Origin: Devosia algicola
Lineage (GTDB): Bacteria > Pseudomonadota > Alphaproteobacteria > Rhizobiales > Devosiaceae
Assembly (NCBI RefSeq): GCF_028816455.1
Contig: NZ_CP118246.1
Coordinates: forward strand, 2,234,001-2,298,000
DNA length: 64,000 bases
Direction of reading: 5' to 3'
Below the pieces are notes generated by a model. The model saw only the letters and a list, made by a program, of their open reading frames with translations. It was not told the DNA's origin and ran no database searches. The stretch's first letter is position 1; each line of letters opens with the position of its first letter. The translations under genes were made by a program, and so were the position numbers. This document shows positions 1 to 9,616 of the stretch, piece after piece.

Positions 1-608
1 ATCAAATTGAGCGGTTTGAACACCACGCTTTCCTGGGCATCGCGCTGCACGCGAACCTTGCCCTCGCCGCACTTTTCCAGCAGCATCGCGCGGGCCGAGG
101 ACAGGCCGGTCAATTCGGTGGCCGGATATATCCCCGTCGCGCCTTTGGCCAATACCGCCGTATCAATATCGGTAGCCAATATCTTGAAGTCCCAGCGACC
201 CAATTGTGGAAACGCCGCCAATAAGGACATGGCGATGCTATAGGGCTCCTGCCCCGTCGAACATCCTGCCGACCAGATCCGCAAGCGTGGGCCGCGTGGC
301 CGTGTTTCAAGCAAGCAGGCAACGTGATCACGCAAATGATCAAAATGGTGCTCCTCGCGGTAAAAGCGCGTCAAATTGGTCGTCAACGCATTGACAAAAT
401 CCTGCCGTTGCTCGGGGCCCGCATCTCGGTCCAGATAATCGAGATAGGCCACGATGCTGGGAAATTCGAGGCGGCGAAGAATTTTGGACAGGCGCGAAAT
501 CACCAAAGTCCGCTTGGCATCGCTGAGGGAAATGCCGGCCGCCGCGTGGACCCGGCGCCGGATCCGCTCGAAGTCAGTGTCGCCAAGCGTGAATTCGACC
601 TGTTCCAT
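1..608 (-). CDS. cheR: CheR, chemotaxis receptor methyltransferase (3' end outside window)
   Basis: CheR methylates glutamates of chemoreceptors using S-adenosylmethionine, which sets adaptation. About 202 codons are visible and the gene runs off the left edge. The N-terminal helical domain has the family pattern (FERIRRRVHAAAGISLSDAK), then TTNLTRFYRE and the SAM-binding stretch WSAGCSTGQEPYSIAM, followed by ATDID. The ATG at 608 opens MEQVEFTLGD. It is the last visible gene of the minus-strand che operon, 39 bases after the receptor gene. cheB is not in view and may follow beyond the edge. Confidence 0.93.
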   Translation of the reverse strand, partial: MEQVEFTLGDTDFERIRRRVHAAAGISLSDAKRTLVISRLSKILRRLEFPSIVAYLDYLDRDAGPEQRQDFVNALTTNLTRFYREEHHFDHLRDHVACLLETRPRGPRLRIWSAGCSTGQEPYSIAMSLLAAFPQLGRWDFKILATDIDTAVLAKGATGIYPATELTGLSSARAMLLEKCGEGKVRVQRDAQESVVFKPLNL

Positions 609-647
609 GCGCCGCCATCCGAGAGGCGCCTGGCGCCCTGCTTGATA

Positions 648-2165
648 TTACGAGGCACGCCGAAGAAACGGCGTCTGCTCTCGCGTCTCACTCTGATCGA
701 CCGGAGCCAGGCGCGCCTCGAGTTGGGCCAGCGACTGTCCATCTTCGCTCAGAAGCCGCGCGATATTGCCCGTCTCATTGCTTAGATTGCGTAAACGCTG
801 TTCGAGTTCGACCGTCATTTGTTGCAACGCCTCGGCTTCTTTCACGCCCGCGCCCATATGCGCCCGGCCACGATCAACCACGGACCGAATGTCCTTGGCG
901 GCGCGATTGGTCAGCTGGGCCAACATGCGGACCTCATCGGCAACAACCGCGAACCCTGCGCCCTTTTCCCCGGCACGCGCCGCTTCCACTGCTGCATTCA
1001 GAGCCAACAGATTGGTTCGGAACGACACATCCTCGATGGCCCCCACCAGTTTGCCGATTTCTACCGTCATGGCGTCAAGGTCACTCACCGCCGCCTGGGT
1101 CCGGCGTGCAGCAAGATCGGCCTCCCCGGCAATATCCGCGCCATCCCGACCCAGCGCGCTTAGTTGCGCGGCACCTGCAGCGCCACCCACGATTCGGTCA
1201 CGCACCACGCCCACCTCGCGGCGGGTTGTCAGCGCCGTACCACGAAGGGTTTCGGCCTGCTTTTCGAATTTTGCAACCAGCCCGGCAATGGTCGACAGTT
1301 TATGTTCCGCACCCGCCAACAGATCCTGCTGCTGGTCCCGGGCCGCTTCAAGCGCTGCCACGCGCGTCTTGACGGCTTCGATTTGGCGCGTCAGGCCCGT
1401 CGACGGCGCCGATACGGCCAGGGCCGCACTGCCAGCCATTTGCTCAAGGGCACGGGCGCTATCATCGATTGCTGCAATGCCGCTATTGAGCGCAGCGAGG
1501 CCCGGATGGGCGCTGGCAAAATCGTCCTCAAACCGAAAACCGGTCTGACCCGCAGCCAATGCCGAGGCAAACGCATCAAGGTCATCATCGTCAATGAACT
1601 GGCCCGCCGGGGTGAACTCCAACAGGTAGCGACTGACACCAATAGCGCGGCGGCTGACCACGAAGCGTCGCCCCCCCAAAAGGATCAGGGCTTCCTCGGC
1701 GCTGCCGCCACCGGCTTCAAGATATCCCACACCAAACACAGCATCCAGTGTTTGTCCCGTAACCGTGCCCTTGACCAGTGTTGTGGCGCCCCGGCTTGCC
1801 GCTTCTATGGTGCCGCCCCCGGCGACCAGCAACACCGGTTGATCAATGGCTTCGATACCCGCCTTGAAATGATGCGCCCGCTCAAGTCGATTGCCCATCC
1901 GGGCCACGATGTCGCGAATGGAAAACTGCTCGCCTGCCGCCTCGGTCAGCCCGGCGACACGGGCAATCGCGGCCAGGTCGCCGCAATGGGCCTGCTCGAA
2001 CCGGACGGCAACCACCAGCGAGAAAACGAAGGCCGACGCCACCAGCGCACCAGTGCCCAGCAGCACCTCGGGGCGCGCACCAAAACCCCATAGCAGTCCG
2101 CCCGCAGCGGCGATTGCTACCAGCCACAGGCAGCCCCCGATCAGCGCTTGGCGCAAATACTGCAT
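648..2165 (-). CDS. Methyl-accepting chemotaxis protein
   Basis: Chemoreceptor of 505 residues. Two hydrophobic segments within residues 8-52 are separated by a very short loop, so there is almost no periplasmic domain and the sensing part (about 60-240) should be cytoplasmic. A coiled coil follows, then the highly conserved hairpin tip around residues 375-420 ([34 protein letters not shown]), which contacts CheA and CheW. The C terminus ends in FLRRAS and lacks a CheR-tethering pentapeptide. It lies between cheD and cheR. The signal sensed is unknown. Confidence 0.93.
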   Translation of the reverse strand: MQYLRQALIGGCLWLVAIAAAGGLLWGFGARPEVLLGTGALVASAFVFSLVVAVRFEQAHCGDLAAIARVAGLTEAAGEQFSIRDIVARMGNRLERAHHFKAGIEAIDQPVLLVAGGGTIEAASRGATTLVKGTVTGQTLDAVFGVGYLEAGGGSAEEALILLGGRRFVVSRRAIGVSRYLLEFTPAGQFIDDDDLDAFASALAAGQTGFRFEDDFASAHPGLAALNSGIAAIDDSARALEQMAGSAALAVSAPSTGLTRQIEAVKTRVAALEAARDQQQDLLAGAEHKLSTIAGLVAKFEKQAETLRGTALTTRREVGVVRDRIVGGAAGAAQLSALGRDGADIAGEADLAARRTQAAVSDLDAMTVEIGKLVGAIEDVSFRTNLLALNAAVEAARAGEKGAGFAVVADEVRMLAQLTNRAAKDIRSVVDRGRAHMGAGVKEAEALQQMTVELEQRLRNLSNETGNIARLLSEDGQSLAQLEARLAPVDQSETREQTPFLRRAS

Positions 2166-2307
2166 TCCGGTAAATGTCCGCTGCTCGAAAAGGCGTTAGT
2201 GTCCATGATTGGCACACTAAGCCAGCAATGGTTAACCAACTCTATAGTTTGCCGCAGCGTCATAACACTTTGATAATCACGCCGCCCTGCCTGGCGCATG
2301 GCGGATT

Positions 2308-2898
2308 TCAGAACAATTCGATATCCGGCAGCGCCCGGCTGATCGCCGGTTGTAAACCATCGATCCCATTTTCGCGGATAGCGATCAAGCGTCCCGCAGA
2401 ACTATCGAGCCGCTTGACAAAGGCCCGCCCCGAAACCGGCTTGAACAGCACCCGCCGGGCGAAGGCGCCGCCCACATCCTGCTTGGCTATGCCATAGCCC
2501 TCAGCCCTGAGGAATTCCCGGACAAAGTCAATGTTCCTGGCGCCAACATCGTCCAGTACCTCATTGATCTTGCCACCACCAAAAACCTTGATTTCAAGAT
2601 TTTGCTTGTCGCCTGTACCCAGATCGAGCACCCGATTGATCAGTTGCTCCATCGCAAAGGCGCCATAGCGCGCCGATGCACCGAACTGGTCGCGGTGGGC
2701 CCCCGACTGTTCGGCCAGCAGAAAATGATTCATACCACCGACCATGGCGATCCGATCATGCACGCAGGCCGCAATACACGATCCCAGAACCGTCGACAGG
2801 GTCAGACCCCGCTGGTCGGAGACCTTGTAGTCGCCCAGATGAAGGGTCGTCACCACGCTTCTGTTGAATTCGGCAGGAAGGCCTTGGGTCGCCACCAT
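2308..2898 (-). CDS. cheD: CheD, chemoreceptor glutamine deamidase
   Basis: CheD deamidates specific receptor glutamines to glutamates so that CheR and CheB can act on them. The 196-residue protein carries the family signature LGSCIAACVHD followed by GGMNHFLL, which places the catalytic Cys at residue 41 and the catalytic His at 58, the spacing expected of the family. It sits in the che operon just upstream of the receptor gene. The region between its start and the divergent gene at 3059 is about 160 bases and probably holds promoters for both. No strong ribosome-binding site precedes the chosen ATG. Confidence 0.92.
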   Translation of the reverse strand: MVATQGLPAEFNRSVVTTLHLGDYKVSDQRGLTLSTVLGSCIAACVHDRIAMVGGMNHFLLAEQSGAHRDQFGASARYGAFAMEQLINRVLDLGTGDKQNLEIKVFGGGKINEVLDDVGARNIDFVREFLRAEGYGIAKQDVGGAFARRVLFKPVSGRAFVKRLDSSAGRLIAIRENGIDGLQPAISRALPDIELF

Positions 2899-3058
2899 TT
2901 GCAGTTGAACAACTCCACCAGTTCAACCCGGCAGCATAAGGCCAACCCGTTAGTGAAATTCTAACCAACCCATACGAGCTTTGTCGGCCTGTTGGTTCTG
3001 CAAGAACCACTTCACACTTGTGCGATAGAATAGGCGCCACGAGTTAGGATCTTGATCA

Positions 3059-3412
3059 ATGTCAATGCAGCGGCTGGCAACAGAACTGGAAGAAACCGCG
3101 CGGCAAACCGCCGTGCTGGTTGAGGGCATCCATCAGGCCTTGCTTATTCTTGCCGACCAGGACGCCAATCCCGAAACGGCACGACAAAACGCCATGGCAA
3201 AAATTGTCGATGCGCTACAGGGGCAGGATCGTATCGAACAACGATGCCACGGCCTCGCCGCTGCTGTCCGGCAAATGGACACAAAAGGTGCAGCGGCGCC
3301 GGATCAAAATTTCGATACCATATGGTCGGGTCTGACTCTGGATGAATTGCGTGTCCCGGCTTTGTCCGGCGTGGCCGCCCACCTCAATTCCGGCGAAGCC
3401 GAACTGTTTTAA
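3059..3412 (+). CDS. Small helical protein with CheZ/CheT-like QDxxxQ motif
   Basis: A 117-residue, probably all-helical acidic protein encoded on the plus strand inside a minus-strand chemotaxis operon, between cheW and cheD. Residues 53-62 read LQGQDRIEQR, giving Asp57 and Gln61 in the DxxxQ arrangement that CheZ-type phosphatases insert into the CheY active site. Sinorhizobium CheT, a small che-operon protein, is reported to use the same motif. I infer a CheY-P phosphatase or a CheT-like adaptor, since no classical cheZ is visible. Start chosen at the first ATG, about 9 bases after TTAGGA. The motif is seen; the function is inferred. Confidence 0.6.
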   Translation: MSMQRLATELEETARQTAVLVEGIHQALLILADQDANPETARQNAMAKIVDALQGQDRIEQRCHGLAAAVRQMDTKGAAAPDQNFDTIWSGLTLDELRVPALSGVAAHLNSGEAELF

Positions 3413-3440
3413 GCGCTCGGTGCACCAGTGCGGGCGTCGA

Positions 3441-3932
3441 TCACGCCTCGACCCTGGCGCTGGATACCACGGCCTGCAGGTCAATCAGGCCAACCATGCG
3501 GCTCTCATGAGTGACGATGCCATTGAGCAGTTCAGTGTCAATGGAATTGCCCTCCGGCACATTGTGGATGTCGTCGCGCGAGACAGTCAGGATATCGCTG
3601 ACCGCGTCCACCAGAATGCCGACCCATTTGTTGCCGACCGACATCACGACCACCACATGGTTTTTGGTCGGCGTCGTCTTGCCGTCGCCAAACCGCGCCC
3701 GCAGATCGAATATCGGCACGATGGTGCCGCGCAAATTGATCACCCCACGGACATAGTCGCGTGTGTTGGGGAGCGGCGTCGCCCCATTCCAGGCGCGGAT
3801 CTCGCGCACGGTGGTAATTTCGACGCCATAGGTCTGCTCGCCAATTGAAAAGGCGATCAATTGCAGCGCGTTTTGCGCCGCAATGGCCGATTTGTCAGCG
3901 ACATCGTCGCGCATATCCAGTGCTTCCATCAT
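3441..3932 (-). CDS. cheW: CheW, chemotaxis coupling protein
   Basis: CheW links receptors to the CheA kinase at the inner membrane. The 163-residue protein shows the CheW beta-barrel pattern: QLIAFSIGEQTYGVEI, VREIRAW, LPNTRDYVRGVINLRG, TIVPIFDLRARFG, then VGILVDAVSDIL. Its start lies 19 bases after the cheA stop, so it is the next gene of the operon. The first of two adjacent ATGs is used, preceded by AAAGG. A typical single-domain CheW with an N-terminal extension of about 20 residues. Confidence 0.94.
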   Translation of the reverse strand: MMEALDMRDDVADKSAIAAQNALQLIAFSIGEQTYGVEITTVREIRAWNGATPLPNTRDYVRGVINLRGTIVPIFDLRARFGDGKTTPTKNHVVVVMSVGNKWVGILVDAVSDILTVSRDDIHNVPEGNSIDTELLNGIVTHESRMVGLIDLQAVVSSARVEA

Positions 3933-3950
3933 TCTGCCTTTCCGCGCCGA

Positions 3951-6205
3951 TCAGGCCGCTGTTCTGTGCTGGTCCCCGGGCCTTAACCCCTGCACATCAA
4001 CAATCAGGGCAACATTGCCATCGCCAAGGATCGTGCCGCCCGCAATACCGTCCACGCGTTCGAAATTTTCTTCCAGCGATTTGATCACAACTTGCTGCTG
4101 GCCCATGATGTCATCGACGATCAGCGCAACCTTTTGGGATCCCTCAGCCTCGCACAGCACGACAAATCGGCTCTCCCGGTCACCCGCACCGTCCAGCTCA
4201 AAACGCTCCGCCAGATCAATGACCTGCACATAGTCTCCGCGCACTTGCAGAACCAGCCCGCCACTGGGCACCCGCTCGAACGCGGCGCGGCTGCACTGAA
4301 TTGTTTCCACGATTGAGGACAGCGGCACCACATAGGGGCTGTGGCCAACCTTGACCAGCATGACATCGAGCACCGCCAGCGTTAGCGGCAATCTAAGCGT
4401 TATGCGCGAGCCCCGCCCCGGCCAGGACCGCACATGCACCGAGCCGCCGATTTTGCGGATATTGGACAGGACCACATCCATGCCGACGCCACGGCCCGAA
4501 ATGTCACTGACCGCCTCCGCCGTTGAAAATCCCGGCGCAAATATCAATTGATCGATCTGCTCATCGACAAGCTCGGTATCCGGACCGACCACGCCGCGCG
4601 CACGCGCCACCTGCAATACCCGCTCGCGGTTGATCCCGGCGCCATCATCTTCCACCGTAATCAAAATACTGCCGCCCGCCTGCTCCGCGCCCAGCCGTAT
4701 GGTGCCCGTTTCGGACTTGCCGGCCGCCAACCGGCTGGCGCCGTTTTCGATTCCATGATCGGCGGAGTTGCGGATCATGTGGGTAAGTGGATCGGACAAT
4801 TGTTCGATCACGGTCTTATCAATCTCAGTGGCCTCGCCGACCATTTCCAGTTTGATCTTCTTGCCGGTTTTTACGCCGAGTTCACGCACCAATCTTGGCA
4901 TGCGCGAAAATACTGATTTGACCGGCTGTGCCCGGATCGCCATCACCGAATCCTGCAGCCCCCGCGTTGTTTGCGCCAGAACCTCTAGCCCGCGTACCAA
5001 CTCGGTGTAGCGCGTGCGAAGCGTCTCATCCATCTGCTGGGTCAACATCGACTGGGTGATGACCAACTCACCCACCATATTGACCACGCGATCAACTTTT
5101 TCGAGATCAACACGAATGGATTGAACACCAGGGGCGCGACGCTCCCCGTCATCGACCGGTTCGCTGGCAACTGCAGCGCTCTCCAAAGCGGCTTCGACGG
5201 GTTCTGGGTCGACACGCGGCACCTCGATCTGTGTCGATGCGACCTCATGGAGCGGCGCGGCGCTGTCATGATCGGTCTCGTTAAATTCCAACATCGCACC
5301 AATTTCATCGTCGGTGAGCATCATGAAATTCTCAACGCCGGGATCAAGCACATCTGTTGTTGGTGCCGCGATCGCAACCTCTGGCTCCGGCACGCTCTCA
5401 CCGGCCCCTGACCGCACTACCGAAATATCGCAATCGCCCTCGACGAACTCGAAGACCTCACGGATCATGGCTTCACTGGCCTCGGGTGCAACAAGGGAAA
5501 TCTGCCAGGAACAGAAAACCCCGAACGGCTCGAAGTCGGCCAACGTTGGCACTGCCTGCAGGTTGGCGCACACCGTCATGTGCCCAAGAGACGCCAGGCT
5601 CCCGAAACAGGAGCAACGGGTCATTGGCGCGTGCGTAAAGCGCTGGATGGGGAACAAAACCGATCTCCCAATGCCCTGCCTGATCAGTCAGCGGCGCATC
5701 CTCGAACTGGTCGGCATTCGCACCGCGCACCGCCTGTATTTCTGTCTGATCCTTGCCCAGATCAACCGCGACCGGGGTAAAATCGAGATCGAAATCATCG
5801 AGTTCATCGACCAGTCCCTGCCCCGCCGCCAACGCGTCGAGCCTGCAATTTTTCCGCCATGCCATGCTCGTCGGCCAACGATGTTCCGCTGCGCGCCGCC
5901 CCGACAAAGTCGGCAAGAAGATCGTTGGCCCGAATGCACAGCGCCACAACATCGTCGCTCAATAGCACCCGCCCGTCCCGGACCTGGTCCATCAAGCTCT
6001 CATAACCATGCGCAAAGGCCACCAAGGCACCAAACCCGAAGGCACCGGCGCCGCCCTTGATCGAATGGACTGCCCGAAACGCTGCATTGATCCGCGCGCT
6101 ATCGCGGTCACCGACCTCGATCAGCGCAAAGATTTCCTCGAGCTCGCTCAATAATTCCGAGCATTCGTCGAAATAGGTTGCCTTGAATTCGTCGAGATCA
6201 CTCAT
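3951..6205 (-). CDS. cheA: CheA, chemotaxis histidine kinase (two +1 frame breaks)
   Basis: CheA autophosphorylates and passes phosphate to CheY. Reading across two breaks gives about 750 residues: Hpt domain with phosphoacceptor His47 (AVHSIKGGAGAFG), a P2-like region ending in PALYARANDPLLLFRELASLG, dimerisation helices (SIRVDLEKVDRVVNMVGELV), HATPase with LTHMIRNSADHGIE, VEDDGAGIN and GRGVGMDVV, and a C-terminal CheW-like domain. The breaks are at 5839-5845 and 5595-5601. On the coding strand the first reads CAGGCTC where CAGCTC restores the frame, and the second GAGCCTG where GAGCTG does. Both are the window-wide AG-N-CT insertion type, so the gene is probably intact in the organism. Confidence 0.88.
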
Positions 6206-6236
6206 GACTGGCGCACGCATCTTTTGGGTTGTGGGT

Positions 6237-6605
6237 TCAATGAACCACCCGATGGATGACGCTGATCAGCTTGTCGGGATCAAAAGGCTTTACGATCCAG
6301 CCCGTACCGCCGGCAGCCTTGCCCTGGTCACGCTTGTCCTGGCTGGTTTCGGTGGTCAGGATCAACATTGGCAGGCTTTGGAAATCGCCGCTGGCGCGTA
6401 CCGCCTTGATAAACTCGATCCCGTCCATGATCGGCATGTTGATATCGGTAATCACAATGTCGACTTTCTGCGTGCGCAGCAGGTCAAGCCCCTGTTGCCC
6501 GTCCTCGGCTTGAAACACCTCAAACCCGGCATTGGACAGGGTATGATGCAGCATCGCCAGGATGGTGCGGCTGTCATCGACAGTCAGGACGCGCAATGCA
6601 GTCAT
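6237..6605 (-). CDS. cheY: CheY, chemotaxis response regulator
   Basis: Single receiver domain of 122 residues that binds the flagellar switch when phosphorylated by CheA. The acidic pair is Asp10-Asp11 (TVDDSRT), the phosphoacceptor is Asp54 (DIVITDINMPIMDG), the conserved Thr lies in LILTTET and the Lys in IVKPFDPDKL. It overlaps the STAS gene by four bases (ATGA), which indicates translational coupling, and lies 32 bases upstream of cheA. Its length and all signature residues are normal for CheY. Confidence 0.94.
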   Translation of the reverse strand: MTALRVLTVDDSRTILAMLHHTLSNAGFEVFQAEDGQQGLDLLRTQKVDIVITDINMPIMDGIEFIKAVRASGDFQSLPMLILTTETSQDKRDQGKAAGGTGWIVKPFDPDKLISVIHRVVH

Positions 6606-6892
6606 GGTCTGATCATGCCCCCGAATTGATCGCCCAGCCCCAACCGCTCAATCGCGGTATTAAGGACGCGGCTCGGATTGATAACGCCAAGCCCCACATT
6701 ATTGCGCTTGGCCGACTCGGCGGCACTGAGCAACATGAACAGCGCATTTGTCGCGACCCGTTCGACCCCGCCCGCATCGATAATTACCGGCCCGATCTCG
6801 ATCGCATCGAGCAATTTGTCGCGAACGCTGTCCAGCGCATCGAGATCCAGTATTGCCGGCAGGGCAATGGATCTGGCAGCAATTGAATTCAT
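6602..6892 (-). CDS. STAS-domain protein at head of che operon
   Basis: A 96-residue STAS (anti-sigma-factor-antagonist-like) protein: LPAILDLDALDSVRDKLLDA, then GPVIIDAGGVERVATNALFMLLSAAESAKR. The usual phosphorylated Ser of the DxSG loop is not present; VERVATNA occupies that position, as in many chemotaxis-linked STAS proteins, so regulation by phosphorylation is doubtful. It is the first gene of the operon and overlaps cheY by four bases. Its role may be structural or regulatory within the signalling cluster. Function is inferred only from domain and context. Confidence 0.75.
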   Translation of the reverse strand: MNSIAARSIALPAILDLDALDSVRDKLLDAIEIGPVIIDAGGVERVATNALFMLLSAAESAKRNNVGLGVINPSRVLNTAIERLGLGDQFGGMIRP

Positions 6893-7129
6893 GACAGGAC
6901 CCGCGTTTTTGGGGATTTCTCCGCTGCCGACTTTGCCCGGTAACGGTTTAAGAAGTGCTAATCTTGGGGGTGGTTCTGTTCCAGACCTTTCTAATCATTG
7001 ATCAAATGTGAATATTTGGACTGTTTGCCTGCCCTCTGATAGACCTTGGCACAGCGCCTGTTTCCAACATTGTTGCCGCAATGTTGGTGTCGGTGCCGCA
7101 CCTGTACCCACCAGACAAGTCAGATCATC

Positions 7130-8446
7130 ATGACCACCAATGTAACGCTTACCGGGCTCGCCCGTGATCTCAGGGCCCGGGCCGATGCTGGCAAGACCAT
7201 TCGCGTCGGCGTCATCGGCTCGGGTGAAATGGGCACGGACCTGGTAACCCAGGGCGGCATGATGGCGGGCATTGATGTTGTTGCCATTGCCACCCGCCGC
7301 CCGCACACCGCCCGCGCGGCGATAACGATTGCCTATGGCGATGATGCTCGCGCCCGCGAGGCAGACACCCCCGCGCAGGCGGGCGCCGCGATTGAAGCGG
7401 GCAAGATCGCCATCACCTCCGCCGAAACCCTGGTGACAACTCCCCATATCGACGTCGTCATCGATGCCACCGGCAAGCCTGGGGTCGCTGCCGATTTCGA
7501 CCTTCTGGCCATGGAACATGGCAAGCATCTGGTGATGATGAATGTCGAGGCGGATGTGACCATCGGCCCCTATCTCAAACACCGCGCTGACCAGCTTGGC
7601 GTTGTCTATTCTGTCGGTGCTGGCGACGAGCCCAGCTCATGCATGGAACTCATAGAATTCGTCTCCGCACTGGGCCTGCCAATTGTTGCCGCCGGCAAGG
7701 GCAAGAACAATCCGCTGCGCCACGATGCCGTCCCCGACGATTATCGTGAGGAAGCCGAACGGCGTAACATGAACCCACGCATGCTGGTCGAGTTCATCGA
7801 TGGCTCGAAAACCATGGTCGAAATGTGTGCCATCGCCAACGCCACAGGCTTGGTGCCCGATATTGCCGGCATGCATGGACCAAACGCCGATCGCGAGGAC
7901 ATGGCCAAAGTGCTTATCCCGCGCGAGGCTGGCGGCATTCTCAACAAGATGGGGGTAGTTGACTACACAATCGGCAAGGGTGTCGCCCCCGGTGTGTTTG
8001 TCATCGTCAAGGCCGAACATCCCCGAATAATTGAACGCATGGATGATTTGCACATTGGCCATGGACCCTATTACAGCTTTTTCCGTCCCTATCACCTGAC
8101 CAGCCTTGAGGTGCCGCTGACCGCCGCCCGCATCATGCTTTACGGCAAACCCGACATGGTGCCGCTACCCCAACCGGTCGCCGAAGTCTGTGCCGTTGCC
8201 AAGCGCGATCTCGCCGCTGGTGAGAAGCTGGATGCCATTGGGGAAACCTGCTACCGCTCCTTTGCCATGACCATAAAGGATGCGCGCACAACTCAAGCGC
8301 TGCCCGTCGGTCTTCTCGAGGGCGGCAAGGTCACTGCGCCCATAAAAAAGGGCGAATTGCTGACCCGCACCAATGCAACCCCGGACGTGACAACGCGCCT
8401 TTTTGCCTTGCGTCAACTCCAGGACAAAATGCTGGAAAGTCTATGA
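7130..8446 (+). CDS. NAD(P)-dependent oxidoreductase with C-terminal SAF domain (COG4091 family)
   Basis: The 438-residue protein has a Rossmann N terminus (IRVGVIGSGEMGTDLV, residues about 24-38), a homoserine-dehydrogenase-like core (VVIDATGKPGVAADFDLLAMEHGKHLVMMNVEAD) and a C-terminal SAF domain (AKRDLAAGEKLDAIGE and IKKGELLTRTNA). Members of COG4091 are oxidoreductases in carbohydrate or sugar-acid routes; the substrate here is unknown. The ATG at 7130 directly opens MTTNVTLTG; an upstream in-frame extension is possible but does not look protein-like. It is followed 53 bases later by a second oxidoreductase, probably co-transcribed. Confidence 0.8.
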   Translation: MTTNVTLTGLARDLRARADAGKTIRVGVIGSGEMGTDLVTQGGMMAGIDVVAIATRRPHTARAAITIAYGDDARAREADTPAQAGAAIEAGKIAITSAETLVTTPHIDVVIDATGKPGVAADFDLLAMEHGKHLVMMNVEADVTIGPYLKHRADQLGVVYSVGAGDEPSSCMELIEFVSALGLPIVAAGKGKNNPLRHDAVPDDYREEAERRNMNPRMLVEFIDGSKTMVEMCAIANATGLVPDIAGMHGPNADREDMAKVLIPREAGGILNKMGVVDYTIGKGVAPGVFVIVKAEHPRIIERMDDLHIGHGPYYSFFRPYHLTSLEVPLTAARIMLYGKPDMVPLPQPVAEVCAVAKRDLAAGEKLDAIGETCYRSFAMTIKDARTTQALPVGLLEGGKVTAPIKKGELLTRTNATPDVTTRLFALRQLQDKMLESL

Positions 8447-8498
8447 ACCTTGCGTCAACCGATAACCGGTGCGACGGACACAATTGGGGAGCCTGACA

Positions 8499-9513
8499 AT
8501 GACAAACACCGACAAAAAAGTCCGTTGGGGCATTCTGTCGACCGCAAATATCGGCATGGGCCAGGTAACCCCGGCGATCATGCAAGCACCCCACGCCGAG
8601 GTGGTCGCCATCGCCTCGCGCGAGCCTGACCAAGGCGCAAGCGGCCGCCAACAATCTTGGCATTGCCAAAGCCTATGGCAGCTACGAGCAATTGTTGGCC
8701 GACCCGGACATCGACGTCATCTACAATCCGCTGCCCAATCATTTGCACGTCCCCATGACCGTGTCAGCAAACAAGGCGGGCAAGCATGTCCTGTGCGAAA
8801 AACCCATTGCCCTGAACGCAGCTGACGCCGAAGCCCTGCGTCAATGCCGACCCGACCGGTTGGTGCTTGAGGCCTTCATGGTGCGGTTCCACCCGCAATG
8901 GCAGCGGGCGCGCGACATCATTCGCTCTGGCGAACTGGGCGAGATAACCGCCATCAATGCCGTTTTCAGCTATTTCAACGACGATCCCGCCAATGTCCGC
9001 AACATGGCCGACATCGGCGGCGGCGGCATCATGGATATCGGTTGCTACCCGATTGCCACCGCGCGCTTTCTGTTCGAATCCGAACCCAGCCGCGTCGTTG
9101 CCCTGGTTGACCGCGATCCGCGGTTCAAGACTGATCGCCATGCCAGCGTCATTGCCGATTTCGGCCAGGGTCGCGCCCTCAATTTCATCTGCTCAACCCA
9201 ATCGGTCGGTCATCAGAAAGTGCAGGTTCTGGGGACAAAGGCCAAGCTTGAAATCATCATCCCCTTCAACGCACCCGCTGATCAGCGCACCGCCATTACC
9301 ATCGACAGTGGCGCCCCTTTCGACGGCTCGCTCGCCCGCCGAGAAATCCTGCCCGCCTGCAATCAATATACTGAACAGGCAGAAGCCTTTTCACTGGCGG
9401 TTCTGGGTCAAAAATCCCTGCCATGGAGCATTGACGATGCCATCGCCAACATGAAGGTGCTCGACGCCGTCGTCGCCAGCGAACAGTCGGGTGGTTGGGC
9501 CAATGTGGGCTAG
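8499..9513 (+). CDS. Gfo/Idh/MocA-family oxidoreductase (one +1 frame break)
   Basis: NAD(P)-dependent sugar oxidoreductase family. The N terminus KVRWGILSTANIGMGQ is the dinucleotide site, then IASRE; after the break LTKAQAAANNLGIAKAYGSYEQLL, YNPLPNHLHVP and the catalytic EKP motif (HVLCEKPIAL), followed by the C-terminal domain with GGGGIMDIGCYPI. The break is at 8622-8628, GAGCCTG where GAGCTG would read E-L and restore the frame. Corrected length is about 337 residues, normal for the family. It lies downstream of the SAF-domain oxidoreductase. Substrate is not predictable. Confidence 0.82.
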
Positions 9514-9616
9514 GGCCATAACGGGAATGTAGCGGAACCCTGTCGCCACATTCTGGAACATTCGCGGCGTCCGTGCGTTGCTGGATCACCGGTAAATCAC
9601 TTCAGGACAGTGCGGC

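Noticed and set aside
766..2093. Long open frames on the plus strand opposite the chemoreceptor gene
   Set aside because: They mirror the minus-strand coding sequence, are Arg/Ser/Pro-rich with no domain pattern, and are expected shadows of high-GC codons.
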